64,000 bases of DNA from Taibaiella sp. KBW10 (GTDB lineage Bacteria > Bacteroidota > Bacteroidia > Chitinophagales > Chitinophagaceae): positions 463,111-527,110 of the forward strand of contig NZ_QAJI01000004.1 of assembly GCF_003852495.1 (NCBI RefSeq), given 5' to 3'. A program made the translations under genes and the position numbers. Of this stretch, positions 8,055-17,200 are shown piece after piece. Position 1 is the first letter of the stretch. Each line of letters opens with the position of its first letter. Under the pieces are notes generated by a model. That model was given only the letters and a program-made list of their open reading frames with translations, was not told the origin of the DNA and searched no databases.

Positions 8055-8087
8055 AAAAATTCCATTTCTTTTTTTAATATAAGTTTT

Positions 8088-8095
8088 TACCTTTG
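8088..8095 (+). promoter_or_regulatory. Promoter -7 box (TACCTTTG)
   Basis: Exact consensus. The predicted start near 8100 rules out translation from upstream in-frame codons and supports the ATG at 8139. Confidence 0.6.
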
Positions 8096-8138
8096 TAAGC
8101 ATACAAACAGTCCATCGTATATACTCCAATATAAGTAC

Positions 8139-8837
8139 ATGAAGAAAAGTTTATTATTCTTAGCTATCTTATCAGGCCTTGCCGCTCATACCTATGCACA
8201 GGTAACCGTAACTCCTGAATTCGGTTTTTTAACCACCAAATTCAGCGCCTACACGACCGATAACGGTATGAGAAATTCATTAAACTATGATTGGCAAATC
8301 GGCCCTCGCGGCGGTATTGCATTTGATATTCCGATCGGATCAAAAGGCTTTTCAGTAGAGCCGGGATTATTTTACAATTCTAAGATGATACGGGTAGTGG
8401 ACGAAAACAGTATGATGCGTTCTGACCTGAAAATGTCTATGAGCAATGCAGAATTGCCTATAAACCTTAAATACAGCTGGTCGATCAGAGAGTATACCGG
8501 TAAGCTTTTTGTGTTTGCAACGCCTTATGTATCCTATTCCTTTTCGGGAAGAAGAACAGGAGATATTACCGTGAAACAACCTACGGTAAGCATCAAGCAA
8601 ATCGATGATAAAATCAATTTCAAGAGCGGTGCCACTCAGGAATTAAAACCCCTGGATTATGGCGCGTATGTAGGCTTTGGATATCAATTCCAAATGGGTT
8701 TTCAGCTTAAAATGACTTATGGTGTCGGCATGAGCAACTTATCTGTCGTACCTGGTGCCAGCCTTAAAAGCAGCAGCATGTTTGGCCTCAGTGCCGGTTT
8801 TGTTTTAGGCAGAAAAATTGCGGGAAGGTTTTACTAA
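8139..8837 (+). CDS. Outer-membrane beta-barrel protein, paralogue of the upstream gene
   Basis: A 232-residue protein with signal peptide MKKSLLFLAILSGLAAHTYA-Q. It shares with its neighbour the layout of strands (PEFGFLTTKF, RGGIAFDIPI, VEPGLFYNSKM, ELPINLKY) and the closing block PLDYGAYVGFGYQ...GVGMSNLS. The neighbour has PLDIGAQVGVGYQ...GMGFNNLS. The ATG at 8139 is chosen because an extension upstream would cross the promoter. Function is unknown; an outer-membrane location is inferred from the signal peptide and barrel strands. Confidence 0.85.
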   Translation: MKKSLLFLAILSGLAAHTYAQVTVTPEFGFLTTKFSAYTTDNGMRNSLNYDWQIGPRGGIAFDIPIGSKGFSVEPGLFYNSKMIRVVDENSMMRSDLKMSMSNAELPINLKYSWSIREYTGKLFVFATPYVSYSFSGRRTGDITVKQPTVSIKQIDDKINFKSGATQELKPLDYGAYVGFGYQFQMGFQLKMTYGVGMSNLSVVPGASLKSSSMFGLSAGFVLGRKIAGRFY

Positions 8838-8862
8838 TCCACTTCAAATAATATTAATCAGG

Positions 8863-8893
8863 AAGCCCTTGCCCATGTGTAAGGGCTTTTTTA
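8863..8893 (+). terminator. Terminator after the second barrel gene
   Basis: AAGCCCTT at 8863-8870 pairs with AAGGGCTT at 8881-8888 and is followed by further T residues. Confidence 0.8.
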
Positions 8894-8949
8894 TGACCGT
8901 CGCGTTTAAGTTTTTATGTGCCGCTTTCCTATAAATGCGCCTGAATGCT

Positions 8950-8957
8950 TACTTTTG
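8950..8957 (+). promoter_or_regulatory. Promoter -7 box (TACTTTTG) of leuS
   Basis: TAnnTTTG match 38 bases before the leuS ATG. Confidence 0.55.
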
Positions 8958-8994
8958 CGATTATTTTTTAGACAATTGACTTATTATACAAACG

Positions 8995-11900
8995 ATGAAA
9001 TATAATTTTTCCGAAATAGAACAAAAGTGGAAACAATACTGGACCGACCATAATACCTATGCTGTGGCAAATACAACCGATAAGCCCAAGCATTATGTAT
9101 TGGATATGTTCCCCTACCCCAGCGGTGCGGGTTTACACGTGGGTCATCCTTTAGGTTATATTGCATCGGATATTTATGCCCGTTTCAAAAGAATGCAGGG
9201 CTTTAATGTATTGCATCCTATGGGATTTGATGCCTTTGGACTGCCTGCAGAACAATATGCACTGGACACGGGTCAACACCCGGCGGTGACTACCGAGAAA
9301 AATATTGCCCGTTATAAAGAGCAATTAAACAATATCGGCTTTAATTACGACTGGAGCAGAGAGGTGCAGACCAGCGATCCAAAATATTATAAATGGACCC
9401 AATGGATCTTTAGCCAGTTATTCCATAGCTGGTATAATAACAAAACGCAGAAAGCAGCGCCCATTGCCGACTTGATTACAATTTTCGAACAGGAAGGTAA
9501 TGCCGGCTATCCCAGTCCGAAAGAAACAGAAATGTTTAATGCCGAAACCTGGAATGCTTATGATGAAGCGGCAAAACGCCACGTCTTAATGCAATACCGC
9601 CTGGCTTATCTCGACTATGCTGAAGTATGGTGGTGTGCTGCATTGGCAACCGTTTTGGCCAACGATGAAGTGGTGAATGGCGTATCGGAAAGAGGCGGCC
9701 ACCCGGTAGAAAAGAAAAAAATGCGCCAATGGTTTTTGCGGATTACCGATTATGCTGATAATCTTTTATCCAGCCTGGATCACCTGGAATGGAGCGAAGC
9801 GATGAAAGAAATGCAACGCAACTGGATCGGTAAAAGTGAAGGGGCACAAATCGGGTTCTCTATCGCCGGTACGGATCATAGTATCGAAGTATTTACCACA
9901 AGACCGGACACCATCTTTGGAGTAGACTTTATGGTTTTGGCACCTGAACATGAACTGATCTTAGACATTACGACTGCGGCACAAAAAGAAGCTGTAGAAT
10001 CCTATATTACTTATGTAAAAAGCCGTTCCGAAAGAGAGCGGATGGCCGAGAAAAAAATCAGCGGCTGCTTTACCGGAGCGTATGCAGTACATCCTTTCTC
10101 CGGAAAACAGATTCCGATCTGGATTTCAGAATATGTACTGGCCGGATACGGTACCGGCGCCATTATGGCGGTACCTTCGGGTGATGAGCGTGATTTTGCT
10201 TTTGCGAACCATTTCAATATCCCAATCACTAATATTTTTGGCGATCATTATACGGGGGAGCATGCTTTTACGGACAAAAACGTATCCATAGAAAACAGTG
10301 ATTTTATTTCCGGATTGTCTATTGCCGCGGCCACAGAAGCGGTATTGACTGCGGTTGCCGAAAAAGGTATTGGTAAGCGTACGACAAATTTCCGTTTGCG
10401 GGACGCGGGCTTCAGCCGTCAGCGCTATTGGGGAGAACCCTTCCCGATTGTGTATAAAAACGATATTCCCTATACAATTGATGAACCCGAGCTGGCATTA
10501 CAGGATGCGGATAAAACCTTACCGGTATTATTGCCCCATGTAGATACCTACAAACCCGGACCAAACGGGGAAGGCCCTCTGGCGAATATCGACAGCTTTG
10601 TACACCTTACGAATAGTGCAGGTGAAATTTTGCGCAGAGAAACCAATACCATGCCCGGTTATGCCGGTTCTTCCTGGTATTTCTTACGCTATATGGATCC
10701 TCATAATGATACCGAATTTGTGGGCGCTGACACTGCGCAATACTGGAACCAGGTAGATTTGTATATCGGTGGTACCGAACATGCCGTAGGGCATTTGCTA
10801 TACAGCCGTTTTTGGACAAAGGTTTTGTATGACCTGGGTCATATTGGTTTTAATGAGCCCTTTAAGAAATTATTGAACCAGGGTATGATCCAGGGTAGCT
10901 CTAGGTTTGTATATAGATTGAATACAAGCATTAATAAATCAAATAAGAACACTTTTACAGGACAGGTTACAGAAGACAAAGGAGCTATTAATCCATTGCT
11001 CCCCTCCGTAAACCCTAATGATAATCCAATAATTTTTGTTTCTGAATCTATTGCAAAAAAATTAAGAACAAAGGATGATACAGAAGCTAAAACTATAATT
11101 GATGATTTTTTAACCCCTATAAATAAGGGGTTATCAGAAAAATATAATGGCAAGGCGGTATATATTTCAACCGAATATATAATTAATGCCATCCATGTAG
11201 ATGTAAGTATGGTAGATGGTGTGGAATTGGATATCGAACAATTCAAGCAATGGAGAGCAGAATATAACAATGCCGAGTTTATTTTGGAAGATGGCAAGTA
11301 TATCTGTGGTGCAGAGGTGGAGAAAATGTCCAAATCTAAGTACAATGTGGTGAACCCGGATGAGATTGTTGCCCAGTATGGTGCCGATACCTTCCGTATG
11401 TATGAAATGTTCCTGGGGCCAATCGAAATGAGCAAACCCTGGGATACCAAAGGTATTGAGGGCGTACATCGTTTCCTGAAAAAACTATGGCGTTTATTCT
11501 TTGAGGAACAACAAGAGCAAACCCAATGGCTGGTTGTAGATGAGGAGCCCACTAAAGAGGAATTAAAAGCGCTGCATAAGACCATCAAAAAGGTAGCGGA
11601 TGATATTGAGAAATTCTCGTTTAATACGACGGTGAGCCAGTTTATGATCATTACGAATGAGCTACATGAGCTTAAATGCCATAAACGAGCGATCCTGGAA
11701 CCTTTGGTAGCCCTGTTGGCGCCATTTGCCCCTCATGTTGCAGAGGAATTATGGCAGCGTTTAGGTCACGACACAAGTGTGGCTGCTGCTGACTTCCCGA
11801 AATTTGAGGAACAATATATTACCGAAAGTGCCAAGCTCTACCCGATTGCCATCAATGGTAAACACCGTACCAATATGGAGTTTGCCCTGGATGCAGCTAC

Positions 11901-12015
11901 TGAAGCCATCGAGCAGGAAGTATTGGCTAATGAAATCGTGCAAAAATGGCTGGAAGGGAAACCACATAAAAAAATAATCTTCGTAAAAGGAAAAATGATC
12001 AATGTGATTGTTTAA
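8995..12015 (+). CDS. leuS: Leucyl-tRNA synthetase with an enlarged internal insertion
   Basis: A 1006-residue class I aminoacyl-tRNA synthetase that charges tRNA-Leu. The HIGH-type motif is HVGH at residues 48-51. The CP1 editing domain contains TTRPDTIFG near 304-312, the catalytic core resumes with GGTEHAVGHLLYSRFW, and KMSKS is at 777-781, followed by the anticodon-binding domain. Bacteroidota LeuRS carry a short extra segment between FVYRL and the IHVDV strand. Here that segment is 90 residues (643-732, bases 10921-11190) and is markedly AT-rich compared with its surroundings. The reading frame is intact. The gene stands alone, with its own promoter and a very strong terminator. Confidence 0.97.
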   Translation: MKYNFSEIEQKWKQYWTDHNTYAVANTTDKPKHYVLDMFPYPSGAGLHVGHPLGYIASDIYARFKRMQGFNVLHPMGFDAFGLPAEQYALDTGQHPAVTTEKNIARYKEQLNNIGFNYDWSREVQTSDPKYYKWTQWIFSQLFHSWYNNKTQKAAPIADLITIFEQEGNAGYPSPKETEMFNAETWNAYDEAAKRHVLMQYRLAYLDYAEVWWCAALATVLANDEVVNGVSERGGHPVEKKKMRQWFLRITDYADNLLSSLDHLEWSEAMKEMQRNWIGKSEGAQIGFSIAGTDHSIEVFTTRPDTIFGVDFMVLAPEHELILDITTAAQKEAVESYITYVKSRSERERMAEKKISGCFTGAYAVHPFSGKQIPIWISEYVLAGYGTGAIMAVPSGDERDFAFANHFNIPITNIFGDHYTGEHAFTDKNVSIENSDFISGLSIAAATEAVLTAVAEKGIGKRTTNFRLRDAGFSRQRYWGEPFPIVYKNDIPYTIDEPELALQDADKTLPVLLPHVDTYKPGPNGEGPLANIDSFVHLTNSAGEILRRETNTMPGYAGSSWYFLRYMDPHNDTEFVGADTAQYWNQVDLYIGGTEHAVGHLLYSRFWTKVLYDLGHIGFNEPFKKLLNQGMIQGSSRFVYRLNTSINKSNKNTFTGQVTEDKGAINPLLPSVNPNDNPIIFVSESIAKKLRTKDDTEAKTIIDDFLTPINKGLSEKYNGKAVYISTEYIINAIHVDVSMVDGVELDIEQFKQWRAEYNNAEFILEDGKYICGAEVEKMSKSKYNVVNPDEIVAQYGADTFRMYEMFLGPIEMSKPWDTKGIEGVHRFLKKLWRLFFEEQQEQTQWLVVDEEPTKEELKALHKTIKKVADDIEKFSFNTTVSQFMIITNELHELKCHKRAILEPLVALLAPFAPHVAEELWQRLGHDTSVAAADFPKFEEQYITESAKLYPIAINGKHRTNMEFALDAATEAIEQEVLANEIVQKWLEGKPHKKIIFVKGKMINVIV
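11111..11133. repeat. Inverted repeat inside the leuS insertion
   Basis: TAACCCCT at 11111-11118 and AGGGGTTA at 11126-11133 form an 8-bp perfect stem with a 7-base AT loop. It lies within coding sequence, in the AT-rich insertion of LeuRS. A T-run precedes it rather than follows it, so it is not a terminator. Confidence 0.6.
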
Positions 12016-12033
12016 TTTCTTAAGGATAAATAA

Positions 12034-12080
12034 AATTAAAGATGTCGGGCGCCGCTTTGCGGCGCCCGACATCTTTAATT
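12034..12080. terminator. Bidirectional terminator after leuS
   Basis: A 22-bp perfect GC-rich stem (12034-12055 paired with 12059-12080) with a TTT loop. Its outer arms are AATTAAAG and CTTTAATT, so both strands end in A/T tails. Confidence 0.9.
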
Positions 12081-12160
12081 AAAGTATCACCCAAACAACG
12101 GCACACTGCTCCATAAAACCAAATGAAAAAAAGAGAGATTGTTTTTTTATTAAAAAATAC

Positions 12161-12168
12161 TACTTTTG
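12161..12168 (+). promoter_or_regulatory. Promoter -7 box (TACTTTTG) of the GntR gene
   Basis: TAnnTTTG match. The operator-like repeat begins 3 bases downstream and covers the predicted transcription start. Confidence 0.6.
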
Positions 12169-12170
12169 CA

Positions 12171-12191
12171 AACATCAGATGATATGATGAA
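12171..12191. promoter_or_regulatory. Probable GntR operator, autoregulatory copy
   Basis: The left half AACATCAG is identical to the perfect operator at 12867. The right half (ATGATGAA) is degenerate but keeps the CATCA/TGATG core. It lies over the start point of the regulator's own promoter, as expected for autorepression. Confidence 0.6.
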
Positions 12192-12199
12192 CCAAGTAT

Positions 12200-12853
12200 A
12201 TGCACGTAATTAAAAAAACATCTTTAGCAGAGGGTGTGGCAGAAGCCCTGGAGCTCCGGATCAAAAACGGCGCCTTGGCTATTGACGCGCAATTGCCCGC
12301 AGAACCTGAGCTGATGAAAACATACGGGGTTGGCCGGTCTTCTATTCGGGAGGCCATCAAAATACTGGCACAGTCGGGTTTTGTAAAAGTACAACAGGGG
12401 CTGGGTACTTTCGTGATCAGCCACACCGGCAATACGGCATTAAGCAATAAAATTGAACAAGCCGATTTTGCCGAAATATTTGAGGTACGTCAGATTTTAG
12501 AAATAAAAATTATAGAAAAAGCAGCGGTGTACAGAACGGATAAGCAAATCGCCAATATGCGCCGGGAACTGAAACAACGGGGCATATATGCCCAGGAACA
12601 TAAGCTTAATGAATGTATTAAAGCAGACATCCGGTTTCATATCATGATCGCTGAAAGCTGCGGCAATGGCATTTTAGCAGCTTTGTATCAAACCCTGTCC
12701 GAGCATGTGGAGCGTTTTTTCTATAATATATACAAAGATACCGAACCGTTTCTGGCCTCACAGGAACTACACGAAAAGCTCTTACTATATATTGAAGCGA
12801 AAAATGCACAAAAAGCCGTGATCACTGCACAAAAAATCATTGGCAAACTCTAA
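12200..12853 (+). CDS. FadR-type GntR transcriptional regulator
   Basis: A 217-residue regulator. The N-terminal GntR winged helix (about 1-75) contains LPAEPELMKTYGVGRSSIREAIKIL and the wing GFVKVQQGLGTFV. The C-terminal all-helical FCD domain (about 90-217) is the FadR-subfamily ligand-binding part, with FAEIFEVRQILE, the metal/ligand-site motif DIRFHIMIAESCGN, and a late helix. It probably binds a small organic acid and represses its targets. The same palindrome occurs over its own promoter and again just upstream of the adjacent MFS gene, so autoregulation and control of the exporter are likely. The effector is unknown. Confidence 0.92.
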   Translation: MHVIKKTSLAEGVAEALELRIKNGALAIDAQLPAEPELMKTYGVGRSSIREAIKILAQSGFVKVQQGLGTFVISHTGNTALSNKIEQADFAEIFEVRQILEIKIIEKAAVYRTDKQIANMRRELKQRGIYAQEHKLNECIKADIRFHIMIAESCGNGILAALYQTLSEHVERFFYNIYKDTEPFLASQELHEKLLLYIEAKNAQKAVITAQKIIGKL

Positions 12854-12866
12854 AAATTTAACTCAA

Positions 12867-12887
12867 AACATCAGATGACCTGATGTT
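12867..12887. promoter_or_regulatory. Probable GntR operator upstream of the MFS gene
   Basis: A perfect inverted repeat, AACATCAG and CTGATGTT separated by 5 bases (ATGAC), ending 9 bases before the MFS ATG. It lies in the 43-base gap between regulator and transporter. Confidence 0.7.
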
Positions 12888-12896
12888 ATAAAAATT

Positions 12897-14126
12897 ATGA
12901 AAACACAGTCGTCCCCTCAAGCCGCTGTACTTACAGCACAGCAAACCGTTTATCCCATATTATTTGCGATCAGCTTTTCGCATCTGTTAAATGACCTGAT
13001 ACAGTCCGTCATCCCGGCGATTTATCCCTTATTAAAGGAAAATTATGTCTTAACCTTCACACAGATCGGGATCATTACGCTGGTCTTTCAGCTGACGGCC
13101 TCTATCCTGCAACCCTTTATAGGCTTATATACAGACAAGAAGCCCAATCCAAAATCCCTGGCCATTGCGATGTTGTTTTCTCTTTTAGGTTTGTTATGCC
13201 TGGCCTTTGCCTCTAATTTATATTATATCCTGGCCTCTGTCAGTTTAATTGGTATTGGCTCTTCTATTTTTCATCCCGAAGCATCTAAAGTAGCTCATTT
13301 AGCCTCGGGAGGGAAGAAAGGCTTGGCACAATCTATTTTCCAGGTAGGGGGTAATGCAGGCGGCGCTACAGGGCCTTTACTTGCTGCGCTCATTGTTATT
13401 CCTTTTGGACAGAAATACGTTGGTTGGTTTGGCGTATTGGCCATTCTGGGTATGATCCTCCTTACGTTTGTGGGCAAATGGTATCAGCAAAATATGCTGG
13501 CCAGATCTCTCACAAAAAACGTCGCCCATCACAGTGCGCCAACGGTAACGATTTCCAGGAAAAGAGTAATTATTTCTATCGTCATTTTATTGGTATTGAT
13601 CTTTTCGAAATATTTCTACATGGCCTCCATGACGAGTTATTTTACCTTTTATCTGATCGATAAATTCCATGTGAGTGTACAGCAATCCCAAATTTATCTG
13701 TTTGCTTTCCTGGCGGCCGTGGCAGCAGGAACCATATTAGGTGGCCCTTTGGGCGATCGCTATGGAAGAAAATTAATTATCTGGATTTCTATATTAGGTG
13801 CCGCACCCTTTACCTTACTGCTCCCCCATGTAGGACTGAATATGACCATTATATTAGCCATACTGATTGGTTTGATCATTTCTTCTGCATTTTCAGCCAT
13901 TTTGGTTTATGCAACTGAACTCATCCCGGGAAAGATAGGCCTGGTATCGGGGCTGTTCTTCGGTTTTGCCTTTGGTATGGGTGGAATCGGTTCTGCTCTC
14001 TTAGGTTGGCTGGCCGATAAAACCAATATTGAATACGTCTTTAATGTCTGTGCTTACCTGCCCTTGATTGGGATCATCACCGGCTTTTTACCCAATATTG
14101 AAGGCAGTAAAAAAAGAAAAGGCTAA
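12897..14126 (+). CDS. MFS exporter of the Fsr (fosmidomycin resistance) type
   Basis: A 409-residue inner-membrane protein with about 12 hydrophobic segments. It resembles the Fsr subgroup of the major facilitator superfamily: FSHLLNDLIQSVIPAIYPLLK in TM1, FIGLYTDKKP in the loop after TM2, and the distinctive GSSIFHPEASKVAHLASGGKKG block followed by AQSIFQVGGNAGGATGPLLAA. A second-half GDRYGRK loop is near residue 290. Family members export small hydrophilic drugs or metabolites by proton antiport. The natural substrate here is unknown, but control by the neighbouring FadR-type regulator suggests an organic acid or related metabolite. It is co-directional with the regulator and preceded by a perfect copy of the operator. 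Confidence 0.9.
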   Translation: MKTQSSPQAAVLTAQQTVYPILFAISFSHLLNDLIQSVIPAIYPLLKENYVLTFTQIGIITLVFQLTASILQPFIGLYTDKKPNPKSLAIAMLFSLLGLLCLAFASNLYYILASVSLIGIGSSIFHPEASKVAHLASGGKKGLAQSIFQVGGNAGGATGPLLAALIVIPFGQKYVGWFGVLAILGMILLTFVGKWYQQNMLARSLTKNVAHHSAPTVTISRKRVIISIVILLVLIFSKYFYMASMTSYFTFYLIDKFHVSVQQSQIYLFAFLAAVAAGTILGGPLGDRYGRKLIIWISILGAAPFTLLLPHVGLNMTIILAILIGLIISSAFSAILVYATELIPGKIGLVSGLFFGFAFGMGGIGSALLGWLADKTNIEYVFNVCAYLPLIGIITGFLPNIEGSKKRKG

Positions 14127-14160
14127 GCAAGAAAGCGAATTAGAAATAAAAATCATCATT

Positions 14161-14211
14161 AAAGGATAGCGGAATAAGCAAGTATGTTACTCGCTTATTC
14201 CGCTATCTTTT
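14161..14211. terminator. Convergent terminator overlapping the end of the TamB-like gene
   Basis: A long stem pairs GATAGCGGAATAAGC (from 14165) with its complement ending near 14208 and has A/T tails on both sides. It serves the MFS gene on the plus strand. Its right arm also encodes the last codons of the minus-strand gene that stops at 14187. Confidence 0.8.
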
Positions 14212-17200
14212 GTATGTGCATCCAAAGTATCTTTGGGGGCTGTCATATTTCTAAAGAATAAGTCTTTGAGGTTGGTAAAGGATTTACGATAAGAAATCCC
14301 TACACCCTGCCGGGAGATATTTTGTTGAAACAAGGCATCATAATTGCTCGTTCTGAAAATATTGAAGCGGATCCGGCCATCCGGTGTCATCAGGTATTGC
14401 ACCCTAAAATCGCCTGCCAGATTGGATGAATATGATTTGGAACCTGCCGTAGCCGGCCGGCCCCAGTCGTATACCCCACCCACATCAACAAACAGACGGT
14501 TGTTCAGGAAGTTCTTACGCACATTTACTTTGGCCTCATTCCGGTTTAAATAGGATAAACTTGTGGGATCATTACTATTGCTCAGGTTATAATTTTTATA
14601 ACCAACCCCTACATGTAAATCCCGTACTTTAAACAGTTTATTGGCCATATTGGTCAACTGTGAAGAAGCTACAGAGGAGAAAATATCACTCATATTATTG
14701 ATGGTTCCTGAAGATACTGCCGCCGTATTATTCATAAAGCCTTCCGGTGGGGCAAACTGATCTAACAGCAATAAAGAGGCCACCTGGTTCAATAATTGTT
14801 TCTCATCATTATTGATCCGCTCTAATTTTTGGTAGGCGTAGGTACCGATAGAACGGTTTTCCAACAGTTCCAATTTAAAGTTCACTTCGGGGTTTTGCAG
14901 GGTACCCGATGCATTCAGTTTTACATTGACTAACTGTGCCAGCTGTGCATCCCGTATTTCCTGATTGGAAAGGTTGATTCTATTGATTTCATTGCTGATC
15001 AGGTCATATAAACGTGCCTTTACCGCAGTGGTACCGGTCACATCGAGATGGGCATCGTATAAGTCTCCGTTCCAAACAATGGTACTGCCCGGTACGATAG
15101 AGAACAGCCTGTTATAATTCAGGATTTGCATCTTTCGAAACGCAAAGTTGTAGGTACCTTCTTCGATTTTATACATACCATTCAAGCGAATGTCTCCATC
15201 GGAAGGTATTTCAAGAATGATGTTCCCGTTCCCTTTAGAGATTAACTGATCGCCTGTTTTGGGATCCAGGATAATGTTGCTGCCCAGATTATTATTGATC
15301 GTGGCATCGATCCTGATATTGTATTTGTTGGATAGTTTTAGTTTTTTTCTTTTGGCGAGCTCGTAATCAACATTCCTTTTCTTGAAGCGGATAAATGTAT
15401 ATTCCCCTAAATCGCTGGAGAAATCTATGGGAATAACCAAGTTGGAATTGGGTAAAGGGATTGCAGAGATAAACACATTCAGGTCTTGTGCCAGCCCAAA
15501 GATACGCGCCCGTGTTTTGGCATATATCGTGCCGTAAAAACGCTCTCCCTCCGCACTATTCAGGTTTAATACCCTGATCTTATCGCTATTCATTTCCAGG
15601 TTGAGGGAAAAGGTCTGCAACTTATTATGGGTAATACTCCCCGTTATCAGCCCTGTGTTTTTCTCCTGGTCTTTTACATACATGGTGCCGATGTCAATAG
15701 TATTTTCATTGACCCTAATAGTGGCGTCGGCTACGGTATAGGTCTCCCCGTTTATTTCGGGACGCACTTCAATATCTTTTAAGGACAATTGGCCTGAAGT
15801 GATCGGATGCGCGGCATTGCCTTTAATGCTGATAGCCCCATTCACCTTACCATTAAGATTGCTGACAAAGCCTCTTAAAAAAGGGGTCAGCCAGGCGATA
15901 TTAGCATTGTTGAACTGCAATGTGCCGTCTATAGCTTGCGCAGAACTGGTATCTAAAGATAGTTTTCCACTAATGGTTGCAGAGGCATTTTGTGCTGAGA
16001 TGCCGGTATTATTGGTTAGCTCCACCATACCTTTGGCCACATCATAATTGCCCTGAAGGGAAATTTTCTGTAAGGTATCTTCGTAAAAACGGGTGTCTTT
16101 GGAGGATAGGTCAAAATTGATTTTCTGTTTACTCCATAAAGACTGGATTTTAAGCGTCCCGTTAATACTCCCTCCCTTGATCATATCGTCTATCTGCAAT
16201 AAACGGGTGAGCGGTGCATTGCTCAGGTTCTTAAGCTCAATATAAGCCGTATTATTTTCTACTTCACTTTTACCGACATAGATATGTTGTTGCCCGGAAT
16301 TGATCGAGAGGTTTTCGATATTCAGTTCCTCGTTTTCATAAACGATCCGGTTACCGGCAGGGATATTCCATTTATTGTTATTGATAAAAATCTGAGAAGG
16401 TAAAATATGTAAAGTAAAACGTCCGCCCTGCATATAACCCCTGCCATTCAATTCTGCATTTCCGAATTCTTCAAAGGTAGAGGTGACAATATTAAAATCT
16501 AAAGAATCGCGGTACCACTTGGAATCAAGGTTTACATTTCTGAGAAACACATTGCTGCCCGAACGGATCTCTGCAAGATCAATATTTATTTTCAGGTCTT
16601 TATTGTTTCCATTCCCGTTCACCTGCAGGGAGTCAAAAACAAAACCATCAAAAATCAATTGAGGCAGATTGGAAGAGAGGCGTAACTGATCATTTTGGGT
16701 GTTCAGGGAGCCCTCCAGCACGCCGCCTTTTGGCAAACTAATATCTTTGTTGAATATAGACAGCAGATCGGTAATATCTTCTGTCTGCATATCAAAATTG
16801 ATCAATTGGTTTCTGTTGTACTGTTTGGGTGCCTTGAAATAATTGGGCATATAGGTAGACAACAATTGCTGAAAGGATTCTGGCAGATCGACCAGTTTAT
16901 AATTACCCCATATCCTTGCTTTAATGTTATTGGTACCGGCATACAAGTATTTCTGTCCGTTTTCTATCGTCGATTTCAGATATACCGAATCGATATCCAG
17001 ATAGGTAGAATCCCGGTAGATTTTCATTTGCTGCAATAAGGCTTCTCCTGTAAAATCATCGAAATTAGTCCCCGTAAAATGAGCCGTCAGTAAGCCATTT
17101 GCACGGATATTTTCGTTCATCAGTTTCAGGTTCAGAAAATTAAGGTGTCCTATTTTGGCAGTAAAATCGGTTTTTGCGATGGCATGATCATATTGTAGTT

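Noticed and set aside
10839..11651. A 270-codon open frame antisense to leuS
   Set aside because: It overlaps conserved LeuRS catalytic and KMSKS-region codons on the opposite strand, its product has no recognisable domain, and its length is explained by the AT-rich insertion.
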